Shown: in pieces, positions 32,530 to 44,992 of the stretch
How the letters are laid out: the number at the start of each line of letters is the position of its first letter
Position numbering within the stretch: position 1 is the first letter of the stretch
The notes under the pieces: model-generated
Told to the model about the DNA's origin: nothing
What the model saw: the letters and a program-made list of their open reading frames with translations, nothing else
Databases searched by the model: none
Made by a program: the position numbers and the translations under genes
DNA from: Paracoccaceae bacterium
GTDB taxonomy: Bacteria > Pseudomonadota > Alphaproteobacteria > Rhodobacterales > Rhodobacteraceae
Direction: 5' to 3'
Length of the DNA stretch: 64,000 bases
Assembly: GCA_020622085.1 (NCBI GenBank)
Contig: JAHRYM010000002.1
Coordinates: 687,604-751,603, forward strand

Positions 32530-32562
32530 AAAGGCCCGGTCGCAAGACCGGGCCTTTCCTTT
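32530..32562 (+). terminator. Rho-independent terminator of the L,D-transpeptidase gene
   Basis: AAAGGCCCGGTC-GCAA-GACCGGGCCTTT followed by CCTTTTTC: 12-bp perfect stem and a T-tract; an A-tract on the other side may serve accA as well. Confidence 0.9.
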
Positions 32563-32583
32563 TTCGTAAAAAGCGTGACCGGT

Positions 32584-33543
32584 TCAGGCCGCAAGCCCCT
32601 TCGATCCCATGGTCAGGAATTTCTGGCGGCGGTCACGGATCAGGTCCGACGGCTTCTTGCCGCCCAGTTCCTTCAGCGTCGCTCCCAGCGCTGACCCGAC
32701 CGAGGCAATCGCGCCTTCCACATCGCGCTGCGCCCCCCCCAGCGGTTCCTTGATGATCTCGTCGATCACCCCGAGCTTCAGCAGATCCTGCGCTGTCAGC
32801 CGCAACGCCGCCGCCGCCTCGCGCATCTTTTCCGCATCCTTCCAGAGGATCGAGGCACAGCCTTCGGGCGAGATCACCGAATAGATCGAATGTTCCAGCA
32901 TCAGCACGCGGTTCGCCGCAGCAAAGGCCACCGCCCCGCCCGATCCACCCTCGCCGATGATGACGCTGACCAGCGGCACGCCGATTTCCAGGCATTTCAG
33001 GGTCGAGCGCGCAATCGCTTCGGACTGGCCGCGTTCCTCGGCCCCCTTGCCGGGATAGGCGCCGGCGGTGTCGATCAGCGTGATGACCGGCAGGCGAAAA
33101 CGATCCGCCATGTCCATCAGCCGCACGGCCTTGCGATAGCCCTCGGGCCGGGCCATGCCGAAATTGTGGTGGATGCGGGTCTTGGTGTCGTTGCCCTTCT
33201 CGTGCCCGATCACCACAACCGGCTGGTCGTTCAACCGCGCAAGGCCGCCCATCACCGCATGGTCATCCGAGAAATTCCGGTCGCCCGCGAGCGGCGTGTA
33301 TTCGGTGAACAGCGCCGCGATATAGGCCGAGGCATGCGGCCGTTCCGGATGCCGCGCCACCTGGCATTTCCGCCAAGGGTCCAGATTGCGGTAAAGATCG
33401 CGCAGAAGCTCACCAGCCTTGCGATCCAGCGCGGCGGCTTCCTTCTCGACATCCATCCCTTCGGTCTTGCGGGCCATCGCCCGGAGTTCCTCGGCCTTGC
33501 CTTCGATCTCGGCCAGGGGCTTCTCAAACTCGAGATAGTTCAT
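32584..33543 (-). CDS. accA: Acetyl-CoA carboxylase carboxyltransferase subunit alpha
   Basis: The 319-residue alpha subunit of the carboxyltransferase that makes malonyl-CoA for fatty-acid synthesis. Landmarks: [20 protein letters not shown] at the N-terminus, [20 protein letters not shown] near 92, [20 protein letters not shown] near 155, [20 protein letters not shown] near 194 and [13 protein letters not shown] near 227. It is full length and ordinary. Confidence 0.98.
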   Translation of the reverse strand: MNYLEFEKPLAEIEGKAEELRAMARKTEGMDVEKEAAALDRKAGELLRDLYRNLDPWRKCQVARHPERPHASAYIAALFTEYTPLAGDRNFSDDHAVMGGLARLNDQPVVVIGHEKGNDTKTRIHHNFGMARPEGYRKAVRLMDMADRFRLPVITLIDTAGAYPGKGAEERGQSEAIARSTLKCLEIGVPLVSVIIGEGGSGGAVAFAAANRVLMLEHSIYSVISPEGCASILWKDAEKMREAAAALRLTAQDLLKLGVIDEIIKEPLGGAQRDVEGAIASVGSALGATLKELGGKKPSDLIRDRRQKFLTMGSKGLAA

Positions 33544-33637
33544 GCCATGCTCCGTTCGGGTTGGGCCTTATATGCGCGCCAAGCCGGTGAAATGCAACTT
33601 GGGCCGTGGCGCCTTGGACCGGCGCCCCATGAAATGG

Positions 33638-33664
33638 AAAAGGCCCCCGGACTGTCCAGGGGCC
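33638..33664 (-). terminator. Terminator of trcR
   Basis: On the minus strand GGCCCCTGGAC-AG-TCCGGGGGCC followed by TTTTCC, about 50 bases past the trcR stop. Confidence 0.75.
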
Positions 33665-33715
33665 CCGCAACCGCCACGCCCGCAAGATCGGGCGGAAGAA
33701 ATCAGGCGGCAAGGA

Positions 33716-34468
33716 TCAGGCCTTGCCGTCTTCGTCCTCGTCGTCATCCTCGCCATGGGGCAGGTTGAAGAAGCTGTCGGCGTCGGAATAGTCCTTTGCC
33801 GATTTGCGGTCTTCGCGGTCGTCCGAGAATTTGTCGAGGCCCGCCAGCGACGACGGCAGCTTCGGTTCGGTCGACATCGACAGCGACTGTTCCGTCGACA
33901 CCAGCTTGCGGCGTTCGTCGTCGGTCATCAGCCCGCCCTCGGCGGCCTTCTTCTTGGCGGCCTTCTGCACCGCAGCGTCCAGTTCCGACTGCCGGCACAG
34001 GCCCAGCGCCACCGGGTCGATCGGGGTGATATTGCCGATGTTCCAATGCGTCCGGTCGCGGATCGAGGCGATGGTGGGTTTGGTGGTGCCCACCAGCTTG
34101 CCGATCTGCGCATCCGCAAGCTCCGGGTGGAACTTCACCAACCACAAGATTGCCGCCGGGCGGTCCTGACGTTTGGACAGCGGCGTATAGCGCGGCCCAC
34201 GGCGCTTTTCCTCACCGACCGACGCGGCGTTGAACTTCAGCTTCAGCTTGTAGGCCGGATCCTTCTGGCCCTTCTCGATCTCGCCCGCGTCAAGCTGGTT
34301 GTTGGCGACCGGGTCGAAACCCTTCACGCCGGTGGCCACGTCGCCATCGGCGATGCCCTGCACTTCCAGTTCGTGCATGCCGCAGAAATCGGCGATCTGC
34401 TTGAAGCTGAGCGTGGTGTTGTCGACCAGCCAGACGGCGGTAGCCTTCGACATCAGCGGTTTCGTCAT
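33716..34468 (-). CDS. trcR: DUF1013 / TrcR-type cell-cycle regulator
   Basis: A 250-residue alphaproteobacterial protein of the DUF1013 family, annotated elsewhere as the cell-cycle transcriptional regulator TrcR. It has an HTH-like N-terminus (ATAVWLVDNTTLSFKQIADF), a conserved core (GKLVGTTKPTIASIRDRTHW near residue 125) and a very acidic C-terminal tail (GEDDDEDED). The ATG at 34466-34468 has a good AGGAGAG site; the longer upstream frame is rejected. accA follows downstream on the same strand after a terminator. Confidence 0.9.
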   Translation of the reverse strand: MTKPLMSKATAVWLVDNTTLSFKQIADFCGMHELEVQGIADGDVATGVKGFDPVANNQLDAGEIEKGQKDPAYKLKLKFNAASVGEEKRRGPRYTPLSKRQDRPAAILWLVKFHPELADAQIGKLVGTTKPTIASIRDRTHWNIGNITPIDPVALGLCRQSELDAAVQKAAKKKAAEGGLMTDDERRKLVSTEQSLSMSTEPKLPSSLAGLDKFSDDREDRKSAKDYSDADSFFNLPHGEDDDEDEDGKA

Positions 34469-34618
34469 CGGATCTCTCCTGTGCCTCGGGGCCCCTTGGG
34501 GCGAACGCAAATCTCTCCCGTGCCGGGAAAACGGCTGCGGCCCGAAGGTCCGCCTTTCCACGTTTTCGGGGAAGTCAGGGGGCTATATAGTGGGGCGAAC
34601 TCCTTTAGGAAAGAGAAA

Positions 34619-35296
34619 ATGCGACATCTGACGCAGCCCCGGTGGGCCATCGCCCATCTTGCCCGCGCCCTGGCCGTGCCGACCGTGTTGCTGATGTCGG
34701 CTTCCGCCCATGCGGAGGGTGAACAGGCCGGCAATTTCGACTACTATATTCTCTCGCTTGGCTGGACACCAAGCTGGTGCGCGACCATCGGCGAAGCCCG
34801 TGGAGACGACCAGTGCCATCCCCGCCACGACTACGGCTTCACCCTGCATGGGCTCTGGCCGCAGTTCGATCGCGGCTGGCCCAGCGACTGCCGCACCCAG
34901 GAACGCGACCCCTCGCGGGCGCAATCCGCCGCCATGGCCGACATCACCGGATCGGCGGGCCTTGCCTGGCATGAATGGAAGAAACACGGGCGCTGTTCGG
35001 GGCTTCCTGCGCGCGACTATTACGCCCTGTCACGCCGGGCCTATGCGTCGATCACCATCCCGAAGGTCTTCGCCACCCTCAATCGCGACATCACCCTGCC
35101 CGCCCGGGTCGTCGAAGAGGCGTTCATCGAAGCCAATCCCGGCCTGACCCCGGCCATGATCACCGTCACCTGCAATCAGGGCCGGATAGATGAGGTGCGG
35201 ATCTGCCTCTCAAAAGACCTTGCCCCGCACCCCTGCGGGCAAGACGCTGCCCGCGATTGCCGCGCGCCGAAGGCCCTGATGGAAAAGATCCGCTAA
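34619..35296 (+). CDS. Secreted ribonuclease T2 family protein
   Basis: A 225-residue periplasmic or secreted RNase. The signal peptide ends near SASAHAEG (about residue 32). Both catalytic segments are intact: FTLHGLWPQ (CAS1 His) near 79 and WHEWKKHGRCS (CAS2 Glu/His/His) near 118, with the expected cysteines. The ATG follows AGGAAAGAGAA. T2 enzymes cleave single-stranded RNA through a 2',3'-cyclic phosphate and probably serve nutrient scavenging. Confidence 0.93.
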   Translation: MRHLTQPRWAIAHLARALAVPTVLLMSASAHAEGEQAGNFDYYILSLGWTPSWCATIGEARGDDQCHPRHDYGFTLHGLWPQFDRGWPSDCRTQERDPSRAQSAAMADITGSAGLAWHEWKKHGRCSGLPARDYYALSRRAYASITIPKVFATLNRDITLPARVVEEAFIEANPGLTPAMITVTCNQGRIDEVRICLSKDLAPHPCGQDAARDCRAPKALMEKIR

Positions 35297-35300
35297 GCGC

Positions 35301-35322
35301 TTCTTCTTTGCCCAAATACTCA
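35301..35322. repeat. 22-bp repeated 3' motif, copy 1
   Basis: Core CTTCTTTGCCCAAATACTC. The 22-base stretch is identical to 61464-61485. On the minus strand it begins about 20 bases after the DUF1491 stop. Confidence 0.7.
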
Positions 35323-35342
35323 GCCCCGGCCTGACGCCCCGC

Positions 35343-35681
35343 TCAGGTCAGGCCGTCTTCCTCCAGAAGCGTGCGGCCATCGCGGCTTTCGACCTCGATC
35401 ACCCAAAGATCGGGGTCAAAGCCCTTTTGCCGCGTGATGGCCTGGTCGACCTCGGCCTCGTCGCCTTCCGCCAGCACCACCCAGGCACGGTTTCCGGTCA
35501 TCAGATCGAAACTTCGCTGCCAGGCCCGCGCCTGACCATCGAGCGTCGCGCATTTGACCAGCACCGCGCCCGCCGTCGCATCGCCGCGCTTCGTCACATA
35601 GGCAGGGATATTGGCCAGCCTCAGCCGCGCCAGATAGGCGCGCACCCAGAAATCGGCGGTCAGCCGCGGCTCAGTCGCCAT
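35343..35681 (-). CDS. DUF1491 family protein
   Basis: A 112-residue protein from the ATG at 35679-35681, typical of alphaproteobacteria: RLTADFWVRAYLARLRLANI, YVTKRGDATAGAVLVKCATL, then WVVLAEGDEAEVDQAI and GFDPDLWVIEVESRDGRTLL. The function is not known. It overlaps the last codons of era, so it is coupled to the lepB-rnc-era transcription unit. A start four codons upstream (35693) is possible but less likely. Confidence 0.88.
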   Translation of the reverse strand: MATEPRLTADFWVRAYLARLRLANIPAYVTKRGDATAGAVLVKCATLDGQARAWQRSFDLMTGNRAWVVLAEGDEAEVDQAITRQKGFDPDLWVIEVESRDGRTLLEEDGLT

Positions 35682-36591
35682 CCTTGAAATCAAGCCCCAT
35701 TTCCGAATAGCGCTCGGATTCTTCCAGCCAGTTCGGGCGCACCTTCACCTGCAGGAACAGATGCACCGGGCGCCCCATGAACTCGGCCAGATCGGCCCGC
35801 GCCTGCTGGCCGATTGCCTTGATCGTCTCGCCGCCATGGCCCAGCACGATGCCCTTGTGCCCGTCGCGCGCCACATAGATCACCTGATCGACCCGGGCCG
35901 AGCCGTCTTTCCGTTCCTCCCAGCGTTCGGTCTCCACCGTCAGCTGATAGGGCAGTTCCTCATGCAGGCGCAGCGTCAGCTTTTCGCGGGTGATCTCGGC
36001 GGCGATCATCCGCATCGGCAGGTCGGCAATCTGGTCCTCGGGGTAGAACCAGGCACCCTCGGGCAACTGCTCGGCCAGCCAGCGCTTCAGGTCGTCGCAG
36101 CCATAGCCGCGTTCGGCCGAGATCATGAAGGTCCTGGCGAAGGGAAATTCCTCGTTCAGCCGCGCCGACAGGGCCAGAAGCACCTCGGCCTTCACGCGGT
36201 CGATCTTGTTGATCGCCAGCGCCACCTGCGGGCCATCGCCGCGTTCCTTCAACCGCTCGATGATCCCGCGCACGCCATCGGTCAACCCGCGATGCGCCTC
36301 GACCAGAAGCACCACGACATCGGCATCCGCCGCGCCCCCCCAGGCGGCCGCGACCATCGCCCGGTCAAGCCGGCGGCGCGGGCGGAACAGACCCGGAGTA
36401 TCGACGAAAACGATCTGCGCCGACCCTTCCATCGCGATCCCGCGAATCCGCGCCCGCGTCGTCTGCACCTTGTGCGTGACGATGGACACCTTCGCCCCCA
36501 CCATGCGGTTGAGCAGCGTCGACTTGCCGGCGTTCGGCTCTCCGATCAGGGCGACAAAGCCCGCGCGGGTCTTCTGTTCAGCTTCGGTCAT
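35671..36591 (-). CDS. era: GTPase Era
   Basis: A 306-residue GTPase needed for 16S rRNA maturation and 30S assembly. G1 GEPNAGKST (residue 17), G2 region [12 protein letters not shown]3 DTPGLF, G4 NKID, then a C-terminal KH domain ([20 protein letters not shown], near 235). It follows rnc with a 14-base overlap. Confidence 0.98.
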   Translation of the reverse strand: MTEAEQKTRAGFVALIGEPNAGKSTLLNRMVGAKVSIVTHKVQTTRARIRGIAMEGSAQIVFVDTPGLFRPRRRLDRAMVAAAWGGAADADVVVLLVEAHRGLTDGVRGIIERLKERGDGPQVALAINKIDRVKAEVLLALSARLNEEFPFARTFMISAERGYGCDDLKRWLAEQLPEGAWFYPEDQIADLPMRMIAAEITREKLTLRLHEELPYQLTVETERWEERKDGSARVDQVIYVARDGHKGIVLGHGGETIKAIGQQARADLAEFMGRPVHLFLQVKVRPNWLEESERYSEMGLDFKDGD

Positions 36592-37273
36592 TCATCGCCT
36601 CCATCCGCGCCAGAAGCGCCTTCGCCGCCGCCTGTTCGCCCTGCCGTTTGGCACCGGCTTTCGCGCGTTCGCTTTCGCCTGATGCAAGCCGCACCTCGAC
36701 GGTGAAGAGCGGCTGGTGGTCGGGGCCTTCGCGCGCCACCTCGACATAGGTGGGCGGTTGCTGGCCGCGGGCCTGCGCCCATTCCTGAAGCGCGGTCTTG
36801 GCGTCACGGGCGTCCGATTCGACCTGCCCGATCCGGTCGGCCCAAAGCCGCAGCACCAGCGCCTTCGCTGCCGGGAAACCGCCGTCCAGATAGACCGCAG
36901 CAATCACCGCCTCCATCGCGTCACCCAGAAGCGCCTCTTTGCGCCGCCCGCCCGACATCATTTCCGACCGGCCCAGCTTCAGCGCATCGCCAAGGTTCAG
37001 CTCTCGCGCCACGGCAGCGCAGGTTTCCTTGCGCACGAGCGCGTTGAAGCGCGGCGCAAGCAGCCCTTCAACCGCATCCCGGTCGGCGGCCAGCAGCGCC
37101 TCGGCCATGACAAGGCCCAGCACCCGGTCGCCCAGGAATTCCAGCCGCTGGTTGTCGGGGCGGCCGGGGCTGGCGATCGACGAATGCGTAAGCGCCCGCA
37201 ACAAAAGCTCGGGCCGGGCGAAATCATGGCCCAGACGGGTGGCAAAGGCTTTCAGGTCAGCAGAGAGTTTCAT
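36578..37273 (-). CDS. rnc: Ribonuclease III
   Basis: A 231-residue dsRNA endonuclease for rRNA and mRNA processing. The signature [20 protein letters not shown] (near residue 40) and the second acidic site [18 protein letters not shown] are intact; a dsRNA-binding domain (about 158-228, [29 protein letters not shown]) ends the protein. It overlaps era and lies 50 bases after lepB. Confidence 0.98.
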   Translation of the reverse strand: MKLSADLKAFATRLGHDFARPELLLRALTHSSIASPGRPDNQRLEFLGDRVLGLVMAEALLAADRDAVEGLLAPRFNALVRKETCAAVARELNLGDALKLGRSEMMSGGRRKEALLGDAMEAVIAAVYLDGGFPAAKALVLRLWADRIGQVESDARDAKTALQEWAQARGQQPPTYVEVAREGPDHQPLFTVEVRLASGESERAKAGAKRQGEQAAAKALLARMEAMNDRS

Positions 37274-37324
37274 GGGCCCCTTCTAGCACCGCCCGAACAC
37301 TTCTGCCGAGGGGGTGCGTGATCC

Positions 37325-38170
37325 TCAGTCCACCGCCTTGAAGAAACGGTCGGGGCGCCATGTCCAGAACATGAACAGCGACCGCCCCGCCGCAGAAAAC
37401 ACGATCCTGTCCGCCCGGCCGATCAGGTATTCGGCCGGAAGCATGCCCACACCACCTGCGGCCACCGGGAAACGGCTGTCAAGGCTGTCGTCGCGGTTGT
37501 CGCCCATGAAGAAGTAGTGGCCTTCGGGCACCGAATAGACGGGGGTGTTATCAGGCATCCCGGGGACATCGACGATGTTCAGCACATCATGCTTCACCCC
37601 GTTGGGCAGAGTTTCCACGGCGCGCGGCTTTTCGCAGACGCCCCCCGTGCCGACCGGGTCATTGGCGCAGCGCGGCTCGCGCTGCTGGGGGCCCTGGTTT
37701 TTTTTCACCTCGGTGAAGATGCCGGCGGGTTCCTGCGGCGCTGCGGTGCCGTTGATGTAGACGATCCCTTCGCGCACCTGCACCGTATCGCCCGGCATGC
37801 CGATCAGGCGCTTGATGAAATCCTGACCGGTGCCGGGGTGGCGGAACACCACCACGTCGCCGCGTTCGGGTTCGGACCCGAGGATGCGGCCCGAGATGGG
37901 GCAGATCGAGAAGGGGCAGGAATATTTCGAATAGCCGTAGGCCATCTTGTTCACGAACAGGAAATCGCCGACCAGCAGCGTGTCCTTCATTGACCCCGAA
38001 GGGATGTAGAACGGCTGGAAGAACAGCGTGCGGAAGACGCCCGCGATCAGCAGCGCCCAGAACAGCGTCTTGATCAGCTCGCCGATCCCGTCCTTCGATT
38101 TCGTCGACATGCTTTCCGCCCTTTCCGGTTCCGCCCCGCGCTTCTTGATCGGGGTCATGGGGTTAGTCAA
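37325..38170 (-). CDS. lepB: Signal peptidase I
   Basis: A 281-residue inner-membrane serine protease removing Sec/Tat signal peptides. One membrane helix ([20 protein letters not shown], about 33-52), catalytic Ser in [10 protein letters not shown], catalytic Lys in [12 protein letters not shown], and the box [11 protein letters not shown] near 232. A middle insertion carries four cysteines ([11 protein letters not shown] and RCANDP/GVCEK). The ATG shares ATGA with acpS; internal ATGs at 38158 and 38110 are alternatives. Confidence 0.96.
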   Translation of the reverse strand: MTNPMTPIKKRGAEPERAESMSTKSKDGIGELIKTLFWALLIAGVFRTLFFQPFYIPSGSMKDTLLVGDFLFVNKMAYGYSKYSCPFSICPISGRILGSEPERGDVVVFRHPGTGQDFIKRLIGMPGDTVQVREGIVYINGTAAPQEPAGIFTEVKKNQGPQQREPRCANDPVGTGGVCEKPRAVETLPNGVKHDVLNIVDVPGMPDNTPVYSVPEGHYFFMGDNRDDSLDSRFPVAAGGVGMLPAEYLIGRADRIVFSAAGRSLFMFWTWRPDRFFKAVD

Positions 38171-38592
38171 GGCAGAGGCGCGTGATCGGGGCCCGGCCCC
38201 GGCTGCGCGTCGATCACGACGAAGGCCTGCGCCCAGGGTTGATCATCGGTCAGGGACACATGGACGGTCGCCACGAAACCGGCCGGGGTCATTGCCGCCA
38301 GCCGTTCGGCGGCCCAGCCGGTCAGGTGCATGACCGGCTGGCCCGAGGGCAGGTTGCCCACCGCCATGTCGCGCCAGGAAATCCCCATGGCCAGACCGGT
38401 GCCCAGCGCCTTCGAACAGGCCTCTTTCGCGGCCCAGCGCTTGGCAAGCGTCCCTGCCTCATCCTTGCGGCGGGCGGCCTTGGCCAGTTCGGCGGCGGTG
38501 AAGACCCGGTTGCGGAAGCGGTCGCCGAAGCGTTCCAGCGTCGCCGAGATGCGGTCGATATTTGCCAGATCGGTGCCGATGCCGAGGATCAT
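38167..38592 (-). CDS. acpS: Holo-[acyl-carrier-protein] synthase
   Basis: A 141-residue phosphopantetheinyl transferase that activates ACP using Co[16 protein letters not shown] with its Mg-binding Asp, FTAAELA, and the second metal Glu in [16 protein letters not shown]. It lies 10 bases after pdxJ and overlaps lepB by ATGA. Confidence 0.97.
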   Translation of the reverse strand: MILGIGTDLANIDRISATLERFGDRFRNRVFTAAELAKAARRKDEAGTLAKRWAAKEACSKALGTGLAMGISWRDMAVGNLPSGQPVMHLTGWAAERLAAMTPAGFVATVHVSLTDDQPWAQAFVVIDAQPGPGPDHAPLP

Positions 38593-38602
38593 GCGGCCGC
38601 CT

Positions 38603-39343
38603 TCATGCCCGCGCGGCCTCCATCAACCGGCGCATTTCGGCGATGGCGGGGCCAAGGCCGATGAAGACCGCCTCGCCGATCAGGAAATGACCGATGTTCA
38701 GTTCGCGCACCTCGGGGATGGCGGCGAGGGGGCCGACGGTTTCGAAATTGAGTCCGTGGCCCGCATGGACTTCCAGCCCAAGGCTGTCGGCAAGCGCCGC
38801 GCCTTGGCGCAACCCTTCCAGTTCGGCATCGCGTTCGGCGAATTGGCCTTCGGCATGAAGGTCGCAATAGGCCCCGGTGTGGAGTTCGACCACCGCCGCG
38901 CCGATTTCGGCGGAAGCCTCGATCTGGCGCGGGTCGTGGCCGATGAACATGCTGACGCGGCAATCGGCCTCGCGCAGCGGCGCGATGAAATCGGCAAGCC
39001 GGGCGATATCCCCGGCCACGTCCAAACCGCCTTCGGTGGTCCGTTCCTCGCGTCGTTCGGGGACGATGCAGACGGCATGGGGGCGGTGGCGCAGCGCGAT
39101 GGCCTGCATTTCCGCCGTCGCGGCCATCTCGAAGTTCAGGGGGCGCGTCAGCCCGTTCATCAGCGCGGTGATGTCGGCGTCACGGATATGGCGACGGTCT
39201 TCGCGCAGATGCGCGGTGATGCCGTCGGCACCTGCCGCTTCAGCCAGAAGCGCCGCGCGCAGCGGGTCGGGATAGGCACCACCGCGGGCGTTCCGCAGGG
39301 TGGCGACATGATCGATGTTCACACCAAGGCGCAGCCTGTTCAT
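38603..39343 (-). CDS. pdxJ: Pyridoxine 5'-phosphate synthase
   Basis: A 246-residue TIM-barrel enzyme closing the pyridine ring from DXP and 3-amino-1-hydroxyacetone phosphate in DXP-dependent vitamin B6 synthesis. Landmarks: [48 protein letters not shown] and VHAGHGLNF. First of pdxJ-acpS-lepB. Confidence 0.97.
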   Translation of the reverse strand: MNRLRLGVNIDHVATLRNARGGAYPDPLRAALLAEAAGADGITAHLREDRRHIRDADITALMNGLTRPLNFEMAATAEMQAIALRHRPHAVCIVPERREERTTEGGLDVAGDIARLADFIAPLREADCRVSMFIGHDPRQIEASAEIGAAVVELHTGAYCDLHAEGQFAERDAELEGLRQGAALADSLGLEVHAGHGLNFETVGPLAAIPEVRELNIGHFLIGEAVFIGLGPAIAEMRRLMEAARA

Positions 39344-39367
39344 CTTGAAACCTCGTTTGACGCGCGG

Positions 39368-40030
39368 TCAGGCTAGCCCATCGGGCCGGTCGCTGCCAGC
39401 GGCCGCGTTGCGCGCCTGCATCCTGAGCCGGCGATCGGCGCGCTCGCGCATGCGTCTCAGCCGCAACCGCCGATAGGCCTCGACCGCGCGCACGGTCAGG
39501 TAGTGGCTGGCGATCGAGAAAACCAGCCCGAGGATCACTCCGCCCAGCAGGTAGGGAAGGAAGTAATCCTTGGTGAATTCCCTGAAGGCATCCCAGCGCA
39601 TGGTGGCGCTGGTGAAGATGGCAAAGCAGTTCCGCCACAGTTCGGTCGACATGTCGGTGGTGATCTGCATCAGCGCGTGCAGGTCGATCTTGTGGTGGAC
39701 ATGCATCAGCCACTGGCCCAGCCAGACCGAAGAATAGGCGATCAACGGCAGCGTCACCGGATTGCCGAACCAGTTGCCGATCACCGAGGCCACAAAGTTG
39801 CCGCCGATGGCCCAGTTGATGGTGGTGGTCAACACGAAGTGCAGGCCGAAAAGCGGCGTGAACGATATGAACACGCCCGACGCCACGCCCCGCGCGATGC
39901 GGTGCGGCGGGTCGGGCAGGCGGCGCAGGCGGTGGAAGATATAGGTCACGGCACGGATCCAGCCGCCGCGCGGCAAAACCGATTCGCGGAGTCTTTGTCC
40001 AAAGTGCCTTGGTGCGCGTCGCTTGAACAT
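39368..40030 (-). CDS. DUF2062 domain membrane protein
   Basis: A 220-residue protein with the DUF2062 pattern: PHRIARGVASGVFISFTPLFGLHF near residue 40, NWFGNPVTLPLIAYSSVWLGQWL near 85, and a last helix LPYLLGGVILGLVFSIASHYL, followed by a long Arg-rich tail. Three to four membrane segments; inner membrane. The function is unestablished. It lies 12 bases past the rsh stop in the same direction. Confidence 0.85.
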   Translation of the reverse strand: MFKRRAPRHFGQRLRESVLPRGGWIRAVTYIFHRLRRLPDPPHRIARGVASGVFISFTPLFGLHFVLTTTINWAIGGNFVASVIGNWFGNPVTLPLIAYSSVWLGQWLMHVHHKIDLHALMQITTDMSTELWRNCFAIFTSATMRWDAFREFTKDYFLPYLLGGVILGLVFSIASHYLTVRAVEAYRRLRLRRMRERADRRLRMQARNAAAGSDRPDGLA

Positions 40031-40042
40031 CCGCCCGTGATT

Positions 40043-42160
<2,118 letters not shown>

Positions 42161-42191
42161 CGCGCCTGATCCGATCCCTCTGGCTGTCCGC

Positions 42192-42545
42192 TCAGGCTTC
42201 GCCCTGAGCTTCCATCAGCGCGCGCAAAAGGCGCTCTTCCGACATGTCGTCGACCTGCGGGCGGTCGATTTCCGAGGTCAGGCGGGCCGCCATGTCGTCC
42301 TCGACAGCCTCATCAACTTCGATCTGGGTCTGATTGCTTTCGATCATGCGCTCGCGCAGCGATTCTGCCGACTGCGTTTCATCCGCGATCTCGCGCAGCG
42401 ACACGACCGGGTTCTTGTCATTGTCGCGGCTGACGGTCGCGGGCGATCCGGCCGCGATTTCGCGGGCACGGTGGGCCGCAAGCATCACCAGTTCGAACCG
42501 GTTCGGAACCTTGTCAACGCAATCTTCAACCGTCACGCGGGCCAT
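42192..42545 (-). CDS. rpoZ: DNA-directed RNA polymerase subunit omega
   Basis: 117 residues: [32 protein letters not shown] and [14 protein letters not shown] are diagnostic. The C-terminal extension is acidic, as in other alphaproteobacteria. Start at the ATG 42543-42545 after GGAGAAG; the longer upstream frame is rejected. The pairing rpoZ-rsh is conserved. Confidence 0.97.
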   Translation of the reverse strand: MARVTVEDCVDKVPNRFELVMLAAHRAREIAAGSPATVSRDNDKNPVVSLREIADETQSAESLRERMIESNQTQIEVDEAVEDDMAARLTSEIDRPQVDDMSEERLLRALMEAQGEA

Positions 42546-42624
42546 CGGTCTTCTCCAGTTCGGCGGCAGGATGGAAACCGCTATGTAAGGCGAAGCGCCC
42601 CCCTTGACAAGCGCGGAACCGCAG

Positions 42625-43224
42625 TCAAAGCGGGCAAATCGCAGCGATTTCATCGGCCGGCAGCCTCTGGACCATCTGGCGAACGCTTTGTCCGGTTACC
42701 GGATGCACCCAATCCGGCAGGATATCGGCCAGGGGAATCAGCACGAAGGGCCGGTCCTGAAGGCGCGGATGGGGCAAAATCAACCGATCCGGGGTGTCGA
42801 TACGCTGGCGATCGGGCGGCAGGTCCATCCATTGGCGCTGGGTTTCCGGGTCGGGCGCGATCCGGTCGCCATGGAACAGAAGATCCAGATCAACCGTGCG
42901 CGATGCCCAGCGCGCCGTGCGTTCCCGCGCAAACGACGCCTCGATCGCATGAAGCCGGTCAAGCAGTGCTTCGGCCGAAAGCTCCGTGCTGATCTGGGCC
43001 ACCGCATTCACATAATCGGGTCCGTTGCCGGGCGGATGGGCCGGTGTGCGGAAAAACCGGCTGATCCGGCAGACACGAATCCCACCCGAAGCCCCCCCGG
43101 ACATCATTTTTTCGAGTGCACGGAGAATCAGCTGATCAGCGGAAAATCCATTTAAATCAAGGTTCCCCCCCAGAGCGACCGCTGTATTCCTATCCTTTTG
43201 GACAGTTTCCAAGTCACGTGACAT
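42625..43224 (-). CDS. folK: 2-amino-4-hydroxy-6-hydroxymethyldihydropteridine pyrophosphokinase
   Basis: About 199 residues; adds pyrophosphate to the pterin before dihydropteroate formation in folate synthesis. Landmarks: AVALGGNLD near the start, [21 protein letters not shown] (catalytic His/Arg/Asp segment), [18 protein letters not shown]. The ATG at 43222-43224 is chosen; a GTG four codons upstream has a closer GGAG site, and the frame stays open to 43290. Folate supply matters for the proposed THF traps, but folK is a normal housekeeping neighbour of rpoZ. Confidence 0.92.
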   Translation of the reverse strand: MSRDLETVQKDRNTAVALGGNLDLNGFSADQLILRALEKMMSGGASGGIRVCRISRFFRTPAHPPGNGPDYVNAVAQISTELSAEALLDRLHAIEASFARERTARWASRTVDLDLLFHGDRIAPDPETQRQWMDLPPDRQRIDTPDRLILPHPRLQDRPFVLIPLADILPDWVHPVTGQSVRQMVQRLPADEIAAICPL

Positions 43225-43330
43225 TCTGTTTAACACTTTCTCCAAACCGAGTGCGCAGTCTGGTCTCAAGACCCCGCAGCCGGACATCAAGCCCTTCCAT
43301 TCGGTCGGCGGGAATTTGAAAGGATTGAAT

Positions 43331-43903
43331 ATGTTTTACAAGGACGAGCGGCTGGCCTTGTTCATCGATGGTTCGAACCTCTATGCCGCATCGAAATCCC
43401 TTGGTTTCGACATTGACTACAAGTTGCTGAGACAGGAATTCGAGCGCCGCGGCAAGCTCTTGCGGGCATTCTACTACACCGCTCTGCTGGAGAATGATGA
43501 ATATTCTCCTATTCGCCCGCTGGTTGACTGGCTGAATTACAACGGCTTCACCATGGTGACAAAAGCGGCGAAGGAATACACCGACAGCCAGGGCCGCCGT
43601 AAGGTGAAAGGCAACATGGATATAGAGCTGGCGGTCGATGCAATGGAACTGGCACCGCATATCGACCACGCCGTGCTGTTTTCCGGTGACGGTGATTTCC
43701 GTCCGCTGGTCGAAAGCATCCAGCGGCAGGGCGTGCGTGTCTCTGTCGTCTCGACGATCCGCAGCCAGCCGCCAATGATCGCCGATGAACTGCGCCGGCA
43801 AGCCGACAACTTCATCGAACTGGATGCGTTGCGCGACGTGATCGGGCGCCCTCCGCGCGAGCCGCGGACGGACCGCGAAGAGATCGGCAGCGGGCAGGCC
43901 TGA
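43331..43903 (+). CDS. NYN/LabA-type (DUF88) nuclease-like protein
   Basis: A 190-residue PIN-like NYN domain: [20 protein letters not shown] near the start (acidic site Asp-x-x-Asn), [18 protein letters not shown] near 90, and [20 protein letters not shown] near 112. These acidic residues suggest an RNase activity. The ATG follows AAAGGATTG. Widespread in alphaproteobacteria beside folK and ispH; the target is unknown. Confidence 0.9.
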   Translation: MFYKDERLALFIDGSNLYAASKSLGFDIDYKLLRQEFERRGKLLRAFYYTALLENDEYSPIRPLVDWLNYNGFTMVTKAAKEYTDSQGRRKVKGNMDIELAVDAMELAPHIDHAVLFSGDGDFRPLVESIQRQGVRVSVVSTIRSQPPMIADELRRQADNFIELDALRDVIGRPPREPRTDREEIGSGQA

Positions 43904-44025
43904 CGCGCGACACGCGCAACCCTGGTTGCGAACCGATGACGGCGGATGGCGCAGCGGACGAGGCGCAACTGGACGAAGGATGCGCGGGGCCTTATCTGTT
44001 CCGGGCATCAACGACGGAACGCCCG

Positions 44026-44985
44026 ATGATCAGACCGGCCCTGACCCTTTACCTTGCCGCACCGCGCGGATTTTGTGCCGGCGTCGACCGGGCGATCCGT
44101 ATCGTCGAGATGGCGCTCGAGAAATGGGGCGCGCCGGTCTATGTGCGCCACGAGATCGTCCACAACAAGTTCGTCGTCGATGGTCTGCGCGAGAAGGGCG
44201 CTATCTTCGTCGAGGAGCTGGGCGAGGTTCCCGATGACCGGCCCGTGATCTTTTCAGCCCATGGCGTGCCGAAATCCGTGCCCGCAGAAGCACAGCGGCG
44301 GCACATGATCCATGTCGATGCCACCTGCCCGCTGGTCACCAAGGTTCACAATGAGGCCGCGCGCCATCATGCCGACGGCTTGCAGATGGTGATGATCGGC
44401 CATGCCGGCCATCCTGAAGTCCTGGGCACCATGGGGCAGTTGCCCCCGGGCGAGGTGCTGCTTGTGGAAACCGTGGCCGATGTCGCCCGCATCAGCCCAA
44501 GGGATCCGGCCCGTCTGGCCTTCATCACCCAGACCACGCTTTCGGTGGATGACACGGCCGCCATCGTGCAGGCACTGCGCGACCGCTTTCCGGCAATCGT
44601 CGGGCCGAACCGCGAAGACATCTGCTATGCCACGACCAACCGGCAGGCCGCAGTCAAGGCGATCGCGCCGCGGATCGCCGCCCTGTTCGTGATCGGCGCG
44701 CCCAATTCCTCGAACTCGCGGCGGCTGGTCGAGGTGGGTCGGGCCGCGGGCTGCGATTACGCGCAGCTTGTGCAGCGTGCCGGCGATATCGACTGGCGCG
44801 CGCTTGGCACGCCCCGGGCCATCGGCGTCACCGCCGGCGCATCTGCTCCCGAGGTCTTGGTGAACGAGGTTATCGACGCCTTCCGCGAGCGGTTCGATGT
44901 GACGGTCGAGATCGTGACCACCGCCGAGGAAAGGGTCGAGTTCAAGGTTCCCCGCCTGCTGCGCGAAGCCCCCACCACGCCCTGA
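44026..44985 (+). CDS. ispH: 4-hydroxy-3-methylbut-2-enyl diphosphate reductase
   Basis: A 319-residue 4Fe-4S enzyme, last step of the MEP isoprenoid pathway giving IPP and DMAPP. The cluster cysteines are in [23 protein letters not shown] and [12 protein letters not shown]; the substrate motif [16 protein letters not shown] is intact. Start taken at the ATG 44026, next to [17 protein letters not shown]; an upstream extension to 43936 is not conserved-looking. Confidence 0.96.
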   Translation: MIRPALTLYLAAPRGFCAGVDRAIRIVEMALEKWGAPVYVRHEIVHNKFVVDGLREKGAIFVEELGEVPDDRPVIFSAHGVPKSVPAEAQRRHMIHVDATCPLVTKVHNEAARHHADGLQMVMIGHAGHPEVLGTMGQLPPGEVLLVETVADVARISPRDPARLAFITQTTLSVDDTAAIVQALRDRFPAIVGPNREDICYATTNRQAAVKAIAPRIAALFVIGAPNSSNSRRLVEVGRAAGCDYAQLVQRAGDIDWRALGTPRAIGVTAGASAPEVLVNEVIDAFRERFDVTVEIVTTAEERVEFKVPRLLREAPTTP

Positions 44986-44992
44986 GACAGGC